Shown one piece after another: positions 12,301-20,630 of a DNA stretch of 64,000 bases. Under the pieces are notes generated by a model. It saw nothing but the letters and a program-made list of their open reading frames with translations. It did not search any database and was not told the DNA's origin. Source of the stretch: Sclerurus mexicanus. Taxonomy: Eukaryota > Chordata > Aves > Passeriformes > Furnariidae. The stretch's first letter is position 1; each line of letters begins with the position of its first letter. Both the position numbers and the translations under genes were made by a program. The stretch lies in NCBI GenBank assembly GCA_013396755.1, contig VWZF01002253.1, forward strand, positions 3,145-67,144, read 5' to 3'.

Positions 12301-15300
12301 CCCAGAAGCTCTCAAAGCAAAGGGGACACCACCACGTCTGGTCTAGAAAGAGCTGCTCATGTAGACGTAGCCCAAGACATGCACAAGTATTTCCTTAATT
12401 AATTAAAGGCTGATTAGAAATGCTGTAATCGATGATGTCCCTTCCTATGGAAGTTCCATATTTGGAAGTTAAAGCTTGAGGAGGGAAAGGGAGACACAAA
12501 GAGAAGGTGCTTATTAAAATGTCAAGGTTTGCAGGTGAGATCTGTGTGTCCTTGTCAGGCCCAGGGACAAGCAAGACAAATCCATCTGGAAATATTCCCA
12601 AATATATGCAAATGAGGCCGCTCCAAACCACAGAAATCCACGCAAAACTCAACAGCCCCAGCAGCAACTCCTGGAGGACTCTCCTCTTCCTTAAGGACGT
12701 TTCACCAACTGAGACCTCTCCACTTCTGGAAAAAGTTTGTTTGAAGGTGGCCAGAGGATTTTGAGGGGTTTTTTTAGGGGAAGAGGAGCAAAAACTACCT
12801 GGAAACATGGACAGAAGGCCTGAGAACTGCAGGTGAGAGATGGTGGAAGAGGCCCAAGTGGGAGGACCATCCAAAACCACGGAGAAGGTCCATGAACACT
12901 TTGCCTGGAGGAAAGGCAAAGGGGAACGAAGGAAAGCAGTGAGATCAGACAAGAGAAGACACTGGGATGGCTCTCCAAGATGTTCAAGGAGTGTTAAAAG
13001 CTCTTCACTGCAAGAGCAATGAAGGGGTGGAGAAAACTGACCTCTCCATCTGAGGCATTTGTAGATCAGGGAGGGGTTTCCTCCCTTGTCCGAACAGTGT
13101 CTTCTCAGCCAGACTTAAGGAGATACCAATTCCCACCCAGACTCCGAATCCAACAGCCAAAAAGGCACTGGAAAGTCGGGTATTGGAGCACCTGATGTAA
13201 AACCAAAGCCTTGAGAGGATGTTGAGTCGGGATCTCAAGATCTACTGCCCTCCAGGACTTCTTGTGGTCTCCACACACCTTGTTTTCCTGAGGTTTTATG
13301 AAGTTGGATAAATGCAGCAGCTCCTGGGATTCTCAGGATGATCTGCCCCCTTCACAAAACATCATCCCTGCTTGTCCTGGATCAATAAAAGCATCATTCC
13401 AAGGCCACCACGGGGAGCAACCAACCCAGGCCACAGCTGGCCCCTGGAACATCACAAAAATGATGTTACTCCACAGACCTTGGAGCAAGAAAGAAATTCA
13501 GCTCCAGGATTAGATTCCCAATCCAGCTTAACCCACAGATGACAGAAAACACCATCACAAGTATAAAAGGCCATATTTAAATCAAAAGAGAGATGGTGGG
13601 AAGTAGAGACACGAGGGGACAGCACGTGCATCCTTCAAAAGCTTGCGTTCAAAGGATTCCAAAGCTTTTCCTGTCCAAACTGCACCCAAAAGCTAAAAAC
13701 CAAAGCAGGAGTTTCCAAAGCAAGCAGTGATGGATTTAAACACAAATTACACAAGGAGAGAGGGGTGGGAAAAACCCCACAACCCACCAAAAGCCACTTT
13801 TGGGTTCTAAAAGGGATTTTCCTGCCTTAATTCTTCTTTGTCCGGGTTCTCGAGGTCGACCCTTTAAGGGCAGGAGGAAAAGGGGTTCTTTCAACCAGGC
13901 TCTCAGGCTTTGGGGTGCACCTGGAAAGAGGCAACTTGGGTGTTTAAGAAGTGGCCACGTCGAAAATGAGACTTTGCTTTGCTGGTTTAAAGGTTTTAAA
14001 AGGGAAAAGAGAGCACGGGACTCTTCCATAAGTTGTGTTGGAGGAAGGGAATAGCACGGCTCGGATGGGAACGGAGGTGGGAGGCAAGAAAGTCACGGAA
14101 ATGAAGGAGGTGTAGGGTCATCGAGGTGTGACCAGCCCTGAGGTTTATCACCTCTGACAAAGCAGGGCCAGGAATTGGACTTTGAATTGGAAGGGTCATC
14201 ACATTCCATGGTTCTGTTGCAGAAAGGCCATTTATGCCCAGAAAACTTCAGCCAAATCCCACTGTGTTGGGCCCTCAGCATGGAGGGACGACAGAGGCAC
14301 CAAAACTCCACAGCCAGGGAGAAAAAAAGAAGCCAGAAGATCCTTTCCAGAGGAGATCAAGGCAAAGAGATCCCCTTCGAAGGACATCAAGGGTTCTGCC
14401 AACTCAGCCCTTATCGTACACGATGACTAACAATGTTGTTCGCTCCCCAGCACCTCTCCCAGTTCAAGAGGACCCACCTGGGGTGTTAAACTGGGCAATG
14501 ACCTGGTTAGGTTTGTTTCGGGAAGCAAACCCTCAGGAGATGTTTGCTCAGAGTGCACTTTGCACTTCGCATCCCCAGCAAGCACTGGAGGAGATGGAGC
14601 TGGGAGAGGTCTTGAGTGACGGGACACACCCAGAGAGGAACTTGTGCCAAAAGGAGGCCTTTCAGCTTTCCCAGGACAAACTGAATCACCTGGAGGAGGA
14701 GGTGGAGGCCACAAGTCCAAAGGGCAAATCCAAGCACAAAGGGACTCAATTGTGCTCCTTTGTTTCAGCTGGAAGAGGCTGAGGAAAAGCAAAACTGGAA
14801 GGGATTAAGGGATCAAAGGACAACGGTGAGGAGGGAAAACGCAATCCTTGGATGGAGTTGCTTAAGGTGCTGCTGTATCCCTGTCCAGAGGAGCAGGAAT
14901 GTGCTGGGAAAAGCCAGGCATGGATCTCTCCAGAGAAATGAGGAAGGGGTTGGAAGGTGGGAGTTGTCACAGCAGGAAAAGCTCCTGGAGATATTGGGAG
15001 AGCTTGGCTGGACCATAGGAAGTGCTCCACAGCCCAGATTCCAGAGTGTGGACAAAGCTGGGCCACACGCAAGACCAGTTTTAGCCACAGAACAGTCACC
15101 ACCAGGATTCCTGACAAATGGAGAGGCTGCAGAATTCCCACAGGGGAACCAAAGGAGTTCAATTTGCACGTAGACTGGAGACACCCATAACATGTCCGTG
15201 AGGAGATGAGTTGTCACCTGGTGCTGACCCAAACACCCAGCCCCACCTCCCAGCAGACAACCCTCACATTCCCAAGGGCAGGGAAGCTGGAGGAGAAAGG

Positions 15301-18300
15301 GGAGCAGGACACCAGCCACTCTGGATCACTCCATGTGGGAACATAAATAGATGGAGACCCTTCGTGCCAGGCAGTGAAGTACAGAAGGGATGAATCCTGG
15401 AATGGGGTGGGTTGGAAGAGACCTGAAAGATCATCCAGTTCCATCCCCAGGATGGCAGGGACACCTTCCACTAGCCCAGGTTGCTCCAAGCCCCATCCAA
15501 CCTGGCCTTGGACACTTCCAGGGATCCAGGGGCAGCCACAGCTTCTCTGGGAAATCCACTCCAGAACCTCACAACCCCCACAGGGAACAATTTCTTCCCA
15601 ATATTCCATTTAATCTTGCCCAGTTCCAATTTGAAGCCATTCCCCCTTGTCCTGTCCCTCCATCCCTTGTCCCAAGTCCCTCTCCAGCTCTCCTGGAGCC
15701 CCTTTAGGCTCTGGAAGGGGCTTTGAGGTTTCCCTGGAGTCTTCTCTTCTCCAGGCCGGACATTCCCAGCTCTCCCAGCCTGTCTCCAGAGCAGAGGGGC
15801 TCCAGCCCTTGGAGCATCTCCTTGGATGCCTCCAGCACCTCCACACCCTTCTGACGTTGGGGGATCCAGAGCTGGACCACGAGCTGTGACCCCACTGAAC
15901 ACTCCTCCACCTACAACCTCAACCCCACAAGCCTTTCCCAGTAAACACTTCCAGCATCTCCCACTCCAAAAACAAACCCGGGATTTATTTTCATCCACTC
16001 TCAGCAAGAAGAATATTCCCTAAGAAAACGGGATATTCCCAAGAGCACAGACGATCCAGCAGCTGGGAAAAGGCGCTGTGGAAACAGGATAACCCTGAGC
16101 ACCTGCTTTATTTCCAGCCCCAGTTGCTCTCCGAGCCGTCCTGACAGTCGGAGCTGGCAGCTGGAATTAGGATGATTCCTCTTTGCAAGCCACAAGTTTT
16201 CGAGTCAGGCCAGCCCAGGAGAAGCGGCCAAGCGATCCCGCTTTAGCCACGTTATCCCATGGGATGGAGAGCAAAACAAAAGCCAGAAACCCACCCCATG
16301 CACACAAAGCCAGGCTTAGAAAATTCCCCTTTTTCCAAGGATTATCCACAATCACAAGCCGAGGGCACTGAAGGAATTAACATGGGTTGTTACAAGACAG
16401 CCAGGAGTTCGTAACAAGTGGGTTTGTTTTTTACTCCCTGAACAATCTATTTATGTATAAAATTCCCTCTCATGGGACTAATCTCAGGAAGCACCCCCAC
16501 TCCAAGCTGGTTTTCTGTGGGAGACACGAGCAGCTAAAACCCCTAAAACCTTTTATTGAGAATATGGTTACATCACACAGCCTTTTAACAAATGAGGGGA
16601 GGATTAAGGTTTTAAATTCCCCAACCAAGTGGCCTCGCTCTTGGCTCACGAGCTCAGCAAGAGGAAGGAAAAATAAAACGGGGGGTGGAAATAAAAATAT
16701 GGGGGGGTCGGGGGTGTTTAAAACGGCAAAAAATTGGATTTTAGGAGGGTGAAACGGCTCTGGGGAGGTGGGGGAGGCACAGGGCAAGGTGCCAGCAGGA
16801 AACAGATGTATTAAATCTCCACTCCCGGCCCATAAAAACTGGCAAAAGAAATTTAAAAGTCACTATTTCAGCAGAATTCGGGATCCCCTGTAAGGCAGCA
16901 AACACGGAGCGGCCCCAAGCACAGCTCCCAGTGCCGTCAGGGGGAAAACAACAGCTGGAAAAGGCTGGATTGAGAGCTTGTTTTAAGTAATAATAATAAA
17001 TTAGCAGGAAATCTAATCAGGTGTTTTGTTGCTTTAATTACAAATGTAATCATGTTATGACAGTTGCTGTTTATCCCCTGCCAGCTCCCCCTCCAAAGCT
17101 TTGCAATATTTTCCATGTTATTCTCTGGGCTCCAGATCCAAACAGGGGGAACCATTCACTCCTATAAGGAAAAGAGAATAAATTGGGGGAAAAAAAAAAC
17201 CAACCAGGATTTCCTGCTAATTTTCCCTTCCAAGCAGCACCTGCTACTCAGACAAGGCCCTGAGGAAACCCCGACCTGGTTTAAGGTTGCAACCTCTTGA
17301 GCTGCAGGGGAAAAACCAGGCTCAAGTGACTCTGGATCAGATTGATCCTTGTGCAATCCCAACCATCACTCAGGGAAAAAAAAAATCTCCTTCCCAGCGT
17401 GGCTGAGTTTTGATTTCTTGATTATCGGGGCATTTTTAGGCTGTTTTAGGTGTTGGGGCATTTTTTTTTCCACTGCTGAAGAAAAAGTTTTGGAAGCTCT
17501 AGAATTGCAAGAAGAGCCGATTACAACGTGAACTCACTGCAGGTTTATTCCAGTGGGGGCAAAAATAACAGGAAACACACTGTAATAGCTCTAAAAATTA
17601 ATATTTATCCATGCTTTAGGCTTCTTTAAGCCCAGGAGCAGGTGCTGATGCCCAAAGGATGGCAAGGATCAGACTGATCCTTGTGCAATCCCAACCCTCA
17701 CTCAGGGAAAAAAAAAAATCCCCTTCCCAGTGTGGCTGAGTTTTTATTTCTTGATTATTGGGGATTTTTTTTAGGTGCTGGTATTTTTTTCCCCCTCTGC
17801 TGAAGAACAAGTTTTGGAAGTTCTACACTTGCAAGAAGAGCTCAGATTTTCTGAGGTTTAGTTTACAGAGTTTCTGCAGGTTTATTCCATTGGCTCCCAG
17901 AGAACAAAAATACCGGGAAACAATCTGAAATAACCCCCAAAATTAACATTTATCCACGTTTTCTTGCAACGAGCAGCGCCCCAAAGCTTCTGTGAGCCCA
18001 GGACGGGGTGTTGATGCCCAAAGCATGGAAGGGAGACGGGAGCAGTGGCATCCTGAGGACAATCCCAATGGATTTCACCCCTCTGTTACTAATTAAAGGT
18101 GTGATGACAGCAGAGTTATTGGCCCCATCTCCCACCCGCAGCCAGACTTTCCTGGGGGAGCAGCTCCAGAGGGAAAACTTGTCAGGGAGCAACACCTTGC
18201 CCAGCACCTCCAACAGCGAGGCAAAGGACAGGAACCACCTGGCTGGACCATCTTCCCGTGGGCAGCAAGGAGGAAAAAGCCAAAATACGGGAGAATTTGA

Positions 18301-19896
18301 TTCAAAGTACTCACTGGGAAGCTCGTGGATGGAGCCAGAGGAGGAAGATGGGATACAGGAGTGGAGTTTAGGGATGAGGAGCCGGGAGAGAGCTGTGTGG
18401 GTCTCTTCCACCCCCACGTCACACCTGAAGCCCTTCCTCAGCCCCACTGCTGTGCCCTGACACCCCCAGGAAGCACCTGCACCCCAACCAAGGGGACCCC
18501 CATCATCCCATTGGCTTTCAGGGGACAAAACCAACGGGAGACACACAAAAGCCCCCAAAATTAACAATTATCCACGTTTTCTCGCAGCAAGCGGCACCTC
18601 AAAGCTTTTTTAACCCCACGGGTGGGTCTTGGTGCCCAAGGGATGGTCCAAAACCCAACAGGAATTCCGAGCCAGCCCCACGGATCCATCCCATGGTATT
18701 CCCACGGCCTCACCTTCCGTGTGCTCCCGCTCTTCGGGCCGTGCAGGAGGACGAGGCCGCTGTCCCTGTCCCCTTCCCTGGTGCCATCCAGGTTCTCCTC
18801 GGGGGGCATCATCTCCAGGGGCGCAGCATCCACAGGCTGGCAGGGGCAGGCCCACACCTGGGGGCTCCTGCTTGACCCCACAGGGTGGTTTTTGGGGGGC
18901 TCAGGGACCCCCTCCTTGGGTTGCTCTGGTTCTCCTGGACTAGACCCCAGTCCTGGCTTAGGAGGGGCTTTAAACCCCCACTGATCCCTGCTCTGTTATG
19001 CTGGAAAATCCCCTGCACTCAACATCTGGCCAGATATGATCCCCCCCCAAGCCTGGTTCCCTCCCAGCAGGGATAACCCAGGTACAGGATGGGACACAAA
19101 TTCCCCCAGACCTGCTTTGTAAAGCCACCCCAAGAATGGGGGGGGATGTTAAACCCCCCAAAACTTCCCTTGCTGAGCTACCCTAAATATGGAAGGGTTT
19201 AAACTCCTCTTTGCAAGAGTTACCCTAAATGAGGGGAGGGTGTTTAAACACCCCCAAACTCCCCTTTGCAAAACTCCCCTAAATGAGGGGTTGTTTAAAC
19301 TCCCCCAAACTCCCCTTCCAGAGTTACCCCAGCTGGGGAAAACCCCCTAAAACCCCTTAGCAAGCTTACCCTAAATATGGGGAGTCGGCTCAAACCCCCA
19401 GTAACTCCCCTTAATGAGCAAACTCAGCTAAGAAGGGGCACTAAACCCTCCCAAATCCTCCTTACAGAAGTACCCTAAATGGAAGGGGATGTTGAGACCC
19501 CCAACCCCCCCTGCAGAACTACCCTAAATATGGGGAGGGGGCTCAAACCCCCAATAACTCCCCTTAAAGAGCCACCCCAGCTGGGAAGGGGCACCAAACC
19601 CACCTTGCAGCGCAGCCCCAGACAGGGTGCGGGATTAAACCCCTCTCCCCCCCAGAACTACCCCAAAAGGGGGGTTTAAGCCCCCAAAACCCCCCTCCTA
19701 GAGATGCTCCAGCCAAGGCGACCCCCCCAAAACTCCCGCAGGGAGCCAAACCCCGCTACCTCACAAACCCCCGGCGCTGTCCCGTTACCACCCCAAGGCG
19801 GGGCGATCCCAAAAACCCCGGAGCGGCGTCCCCGGAGGCCCCCGCGGGTCCCAAATCCCGGAGCGATCGCGGCGGCCCCGCCGCGGCGCGGGGCAT
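250..19896 (-). CDS. RHPN1: Rhophilin-1 gene, 5' part (seven coding exons, partial)
   Basis: Rhophilin is a Rho-GTPase-binding scaffold with an N-terminal HR1 domain, a BRO1 domain and a C-terminal PDZ domain. Coding exons, in gene order, are 19789-19896, 18714-18836, 9562-9680, 4149-4277, 1695-1770, 1436-1513 and 250-374. All phases agree and give 252 codons plus two bases. The reading matches remembered human RHPN1/RHPN2 closely: GCDPFAQTQRSKLQ, then GAENLFRATSN, ELSYVNSNLQLLKEELEELN, IPLGLKETKELD and AMRTPSRNEAGLELL. Residues about 78-160 are the HR1 coiled coil; the BRO1 domain starts near residue 165. The window edge cuts the gene within BRO1 after FFPPTKTLGIFFHW, so the rest of BRO1 and the PDZ domain lie to the left. 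Exons three to seven are firm; exons one and two rest on frame and splice sites only. The gene diverges from TOP1MT across a GC-rich promoter. Confidence 0.93.
478..603 (+). mobile_element. CR1 LINE fragment, internal
   Basis: It carries the sense CR1 tail motif (gagaag, then ctcagagccccttgcagtgc, then aaggggctccaggagagc). The fragment lacks the final CR1 3' end and breaks off into the A/T-rich tract at about 604. Confidence 0.85.
655..1300. repeat. T-rich low-complexity tract
   Basis: About 645 bases are nearly pure T with interspersed A and C, in irregular units such as tttttatttt and tttttctt. G is almost absent on this strand. It occupies more than half of the RHPN1 intron between exons 6 and 7 and is therefore A-rich in the RHPN1 transcript. 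Open frames through it (Phe/Leu/Ile-rich) are an artefact of composition. Confidence 0.9.
1436..1513 (-). CDS. RHPN1: RHPN1 coding exon 6 (BRO1)
   Basis: Twenty-six codons: DFIREHYGEESVPFEKE then IKEFMELRQ, matching the rhophilin segment after GLKETK. The donor is GCAG|GTTGGT. The intron beyond it contains a long A-rich (sense-strand) low-complexity tract. Confidence 0.95.
1695..1770 (-). CDS. RHPN1: RHPN1 coding exon 5 (start of BRO1 domain)
   Basis: The protein SESISVPMIPLGLKETKELD and then LLVPLK is the entry into the BRO1 domain. Borders are CTTCCAG|TGAATC and CTGAAG|GTGAGT, both good consensus sites. It runs from phase 2 to phase 0. Confidence 0.95.
2888..3290 (-). mobile_element. CR1 LINE fragment
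   Basis: It begins with the reversed CR1 3' end (cagaatcatggaatggttt), jumps at the single N (2910) to a more internal CR1 part (gatgcagcattccaggtggg), and continues into the segment with gttgaacaccatgagcatcac. An internal deletion or assembly join at the N is likely. Confidence 0.85.
3505..3640 (-). mobile_element. CR1 LINE 3' end
   Basis: This is a diverged subfamily copy: tcacagaatccc, gctccaagatcatcaagtcc, gtgccacatccagtcattcc. It is truncated after 130 bases. Confidence 0.8.
4149..4277 (-). CDS. RHPN1: RHPN1 coding exon 4 (HR1 coiled coil)
   Basis: The exon encodes ATSNHKVKETVALELSYVN, then SNLQLLKEELEELNSSVD and VYQND. The second antiparallel coiled-coil helix of HR1 is nearly identical to mammalian RHPN1. 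Borders are CCTGCAG|GGCC and GACAG|GTACAC. Confidence 0.96.
4440..4984 (-). mobile_element. CR1 LINE 3' end, long copy
   Basis: It starts at the 3' terminus (gggatcatggaaaggtctgg) and continues about 545 bases through ggcagggacaccttccac, ccaatatcccatc and cattccaggtgggattcc to gatgagcctgggac. It abuts a second CR1 copy in the same orientation. Confidence 0.92.
4985..5225 (-). mobile_element. Second, truncated CR1 fragment in tandem
   Basis: It restarts inside the CR1 tail at ttccaatatcccatccatcc, repeating the sequence already present at about 4625-4780, and ends near 5225. This is either two insertions side by side or a partial tandem duplication. Confidence 0.85.
6306..6965 (-). mobile_element. 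CR1 LINE 3' end, long copy
   Basis: The 3' end is at ctaatcctggaacggtttgg. The full tail follows through tgtctccagagcagaggaac and the stretch after gtgggatgagcccc, about 660 bases in the RHPN1 intron between exons 3 and 4. Confidence 0.92.
6966..8795. other. RHPN1 intron interval without recognised features
   Basis: This stretch between two CR1 copies is A/T-rich with short homopolymers (for example a run of A near 8341). I see no conserved coding exon, RNA gene or repeat family in it. Confidence 0.6.
8796..9245 (-). mobile_element. CR1 LINE 3' end
   Basis: It begins tagaatggtttgggttggaa and runs through gcagccacagcttctccggg to the gcctcctctggactcaatcc segment, ending about 315 bases before RHPN1 exon 3. 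Confidence 0.92.
9562..9680 (-). CDS. RHPN1: RHPN1 coding exon 3 (start of HR1 domain)
   Basis: The protein QGCDPFAQTQRSKLQ followed by HRRARINQQINKEMRM and GAENLFR matches the HR1/REM start of rhophilins. The donor is TTCAG|GTGAGT. The acceptor reads CCCAGCAG, a NAGNAG site, so one Gln can be included or skipped. The exon ends in phase 2. Confidence 0.93.
9757..10370 (-). mobile_element. CR1 LINE 3' end, long copy
   Basis: It begins catggaatggtttcagttgg and extends about 610 bases to the cccacgctgtgggatgagcc part. It lies in the RHPN1 intron 77 bases upstream of exon 3 in the gene's sense. Confidence 0.92.
10855..11068 (-). mobile_element. CR1 LINE 3' end, short copy
   Basis: gaatcatggagtggtttgga to tcccgatatcccatctaatt, truncated after about 215 bases. 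Confidence 0.9.
11393..11552 (+). mobile_element. CR1 LINE 3' end
   Basis: Sense copy: gagaagctgtggctgctcca to caacccaaaccattccatga, ending at the CR1 3' terminus. Confidence 0.9.
11553..15387. other. CR1-free RHPN1 intron interval with two unexplained open frames
   Basis: It holds a 185-codon open frame on the minus strand (12395-12952) and a 182-codon frame on the plus strand (14234-14782). The latter ends in an acidic segment (EEMELGEVLSD, KLNHLEEEVEATS). Neither matches a family I know. No LTR ends, primer-binding site or transposase motif were seen. An old unrecognised repeat or plain intron are both possible. Confidence 0.35.
15390..15880 (-). mobile_element. CR1 LINE 3' end, long copy
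   Basis: It begins atcctggaatggggtgggtt and runs about 490 bases to the ggagcatctccttggatgcc region. Confidence 0.92.
17335..18040. repeat. Tandem duplication, about 335-bp unit, two copies
   Basis: The first copy starts gatcagattgatccttgtgc at 17335; the second starts gatcagactgatccttgtgc at 17667. Both continue with aatcccaacc, tcactcaggg, a run of A, ccttcccag, tggctgagttt, ttgattat, a T-run, gctgaag, aagttttggaag, gcaagaagag, caggtttattcca, aaattaa, tttatcca, and gatgcccaaag. The copies have drifted by substitutions and small indels. They lie in the intron between RHPN1 exons 2 and 3. Confidence 0.85.
18515..18655. repeat. Partial third copy of the about 335-bp unit
   Basis: It repeats only the end of the unit: ccattggct, ggacaaaa, cccccaaaattaaca, ttatccacgttttct, gcggcacctcaaagctt, and ggtgcccaagggatgg. 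It ends about 60 bases from RHPN1 exon 2. Confidence 0.75.
18714..18836 (-). CDS. RHPN1: RHPN1 coding exon 2
   Basis: The donor AAG|GTGAGG is strong. The acceptor is TGCCAG|CCTGTGG, or 21 bases further upstream at CCCAG|GTGTGG (exon start 18857); both keep phase 0. The protein runs PVDAAPLEMMPPEENL and ends LLHGPKSGSTRK, then joins QGCDPF in the next exon. It is acidic and low in conservation, as expected for the segment before HR1. An in-frame ATGATG at 18807-18812 could serve as an alternative start. Confidence 0.6.
19119..19745. repeat. Minisatellite, degenerate 40-55 bp units
   Basis: About thirteen units of the form (t)accctaaat(a/g)..gggg.., ..taaaccccc.., aactcccctt, ga(g/a)c. Unit length varies and one unit contains the 16-base palindrome gggtgtttaaacaccc at 19238-19253. 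It ends about 45 bases short of the RHPN1 exon 1 donor. Confidence 0.85.
19789..19896 (-). CDS. RHPN1: RHPN1 candidate coding exon 1
   Basis: The ATG is at 19896-19894 inside the CpG island, followed by 36 open codons beginning MPRAAAGPPRSL and ending at a GTG|GTAACG donor. It ends in phase 0, which fits the next exon. The protein is Ala/Pro/Gly/Arg-rich with no recognised motif, and the N-terminus of rhophilins is poorly conserved. The bases before the ATG are a weak Kozak context (pyrimidine at -3). An alternative is that this is untranslated and translation starts at the ATGATG in exon 2. Confidence 0.5.
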
Positions 19897-20029
19897 AAGC
19901 AGGGCGGGGGTGGGCGGGGCTTAGCCCGCCCTCAGCCAATAGCAGAGCGCGACGGCGCTGATGGGCAGCGGCGCTGCCCAATGGGAGAGCGGGATGGGGA
20001 GAGGGGAGGCGGGGCAGGAGTGGAGGGGG

Positions 20030-20048
20030 CCGTTGCCCGGGGCAACGG
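20030..20048. promoter_or_regulatory. RFX-type X-box palindrome
   Basis: ccgttgcccggggcaacgg: two eight-base arms, perfect inverted repeats around a three-base centre. The GTTGCC and GGCAAC half-sites, separated by three bases, fit the loose RFX site GTNRCC(0-3N)RGYAAC. RFX factors bind such sites in ciliary and MHC-II promoters; binding here is inferred only. Confidence 0.65.
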
Positions 20049-20067
20049 TGGGAATTAGAACGCACGG

Positions 20068-20075
20068 TGACGTCA
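20068..20075. promoter_or_regulatory. Consensus CRE
   Basis: tgacgtca, the full palindromic CREB/ATF site, lies 20 bases from the X-box. X-box plus CRE-like spacing recalls the X/X2 module of MHC-II promoters, though here in a housekeeping-type CpG island. Confidence 0.6.
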
Positions 20076-20107
20076 CTATAGGGGGCGGGGCTTGGAGCCG
20101 GTTAGCA

Positions 20108-20630
20108 CCCCCCAACATCTGGGTGGGGGTCCNCCCTTCTGCCCCCCGAGTAACATCTGGGTATGTGTTTGCTCCTGCCCCGGACACATCTGGATGACCC
20201 CACCTACAACCAGGTGCCCCCCACCATCCCAAAAACATCTGGATGATGCCCACCTATAACAAGGAGCACCTCCCCACCATCTCAGCCACATTTGGGTGCT
20301 CATCCTGCCACCAGCCCCACATCTGGATGCTCATCCAGTCCCACCCTAGCCACATCTGGATGACCCCACCTCGAAACAGGTGACCCCCCCCTCCATCCTG
20401 GCCACATCTGGGCGCTTCTCCCACCTCCTGTGCTACATCTGGGAGTGTCCACTCCTACCCCAGACAGATCTGGATAAATCCCACCTACAAACAGGACCCC
20501 CCTCTTGGTCACATCTGGGTGCCTCTCCTGTTCCCCACCTCACATCTGGGTGCACAGCTGCTCCCACCCTGGACACATCTGGGCAACCCCACCTACATCC
20601 TGGAGCAATTCTGCAACATCTGGAACCGTT
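20108..20630. repeat. Minisatellite, acatctgg units
   Basis: About thirteen degenerate units built on (c)acatctgg(g/a)tg plus C/A-rich spacer with ccacctacaa(a/c)cagg, unit length about 25-60 bases. It is different in sequence from the minisatellite on the other side of the promoter. A single undetermined base is at 20133. Confidence 0.85.

Larger units (their letters stand above)
19897..20107. promoter_or_regulatory. CpG-island promoter region between RHPN1 and TOP1MT
   Basis: This GC-rich, CpG-dense, TATA-less region lies directly upstream of the RHPN1 candidate ATG. GC boxes (gggcgggg) are at 19902-19909, 19912-19919 and 20083-20090. CCAAT boxes are at 19936-19940 and 19978-19982. An X-box palindrome is at 20030-20048 and a CRE at 20068-20075. 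It faces RHPN1 on the left and, about 4 kb or more away, the first recognisable TOP1MT exons on the right. It is the only CpG island I see for either gene, so a bidirectional role is an inference. Confidence 0.75.

Noticed and set aside
19119..19745. Possible interstitial telomeric repeat
   Set aside because: The ccctaa hexamer occurs once per 40-55 base unit rather than in head-to-tail runs.
19704..19898. Plus-strand Arg/Pro-rich, almost acid-free frame that resembles a mitochondrial leader
   Set aside because: It overlaps RHPN1 exon 1 and the minisatellite in antisense, on the wrong side of the promoter for TOP1MT, and has no suitable donor.
19119..20630. CRISPR-like repeat and spacer arrays
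   Set aside because: This is a vertebrate genome; the units are degenerate with no constant repeat and unique spacers of equal size.
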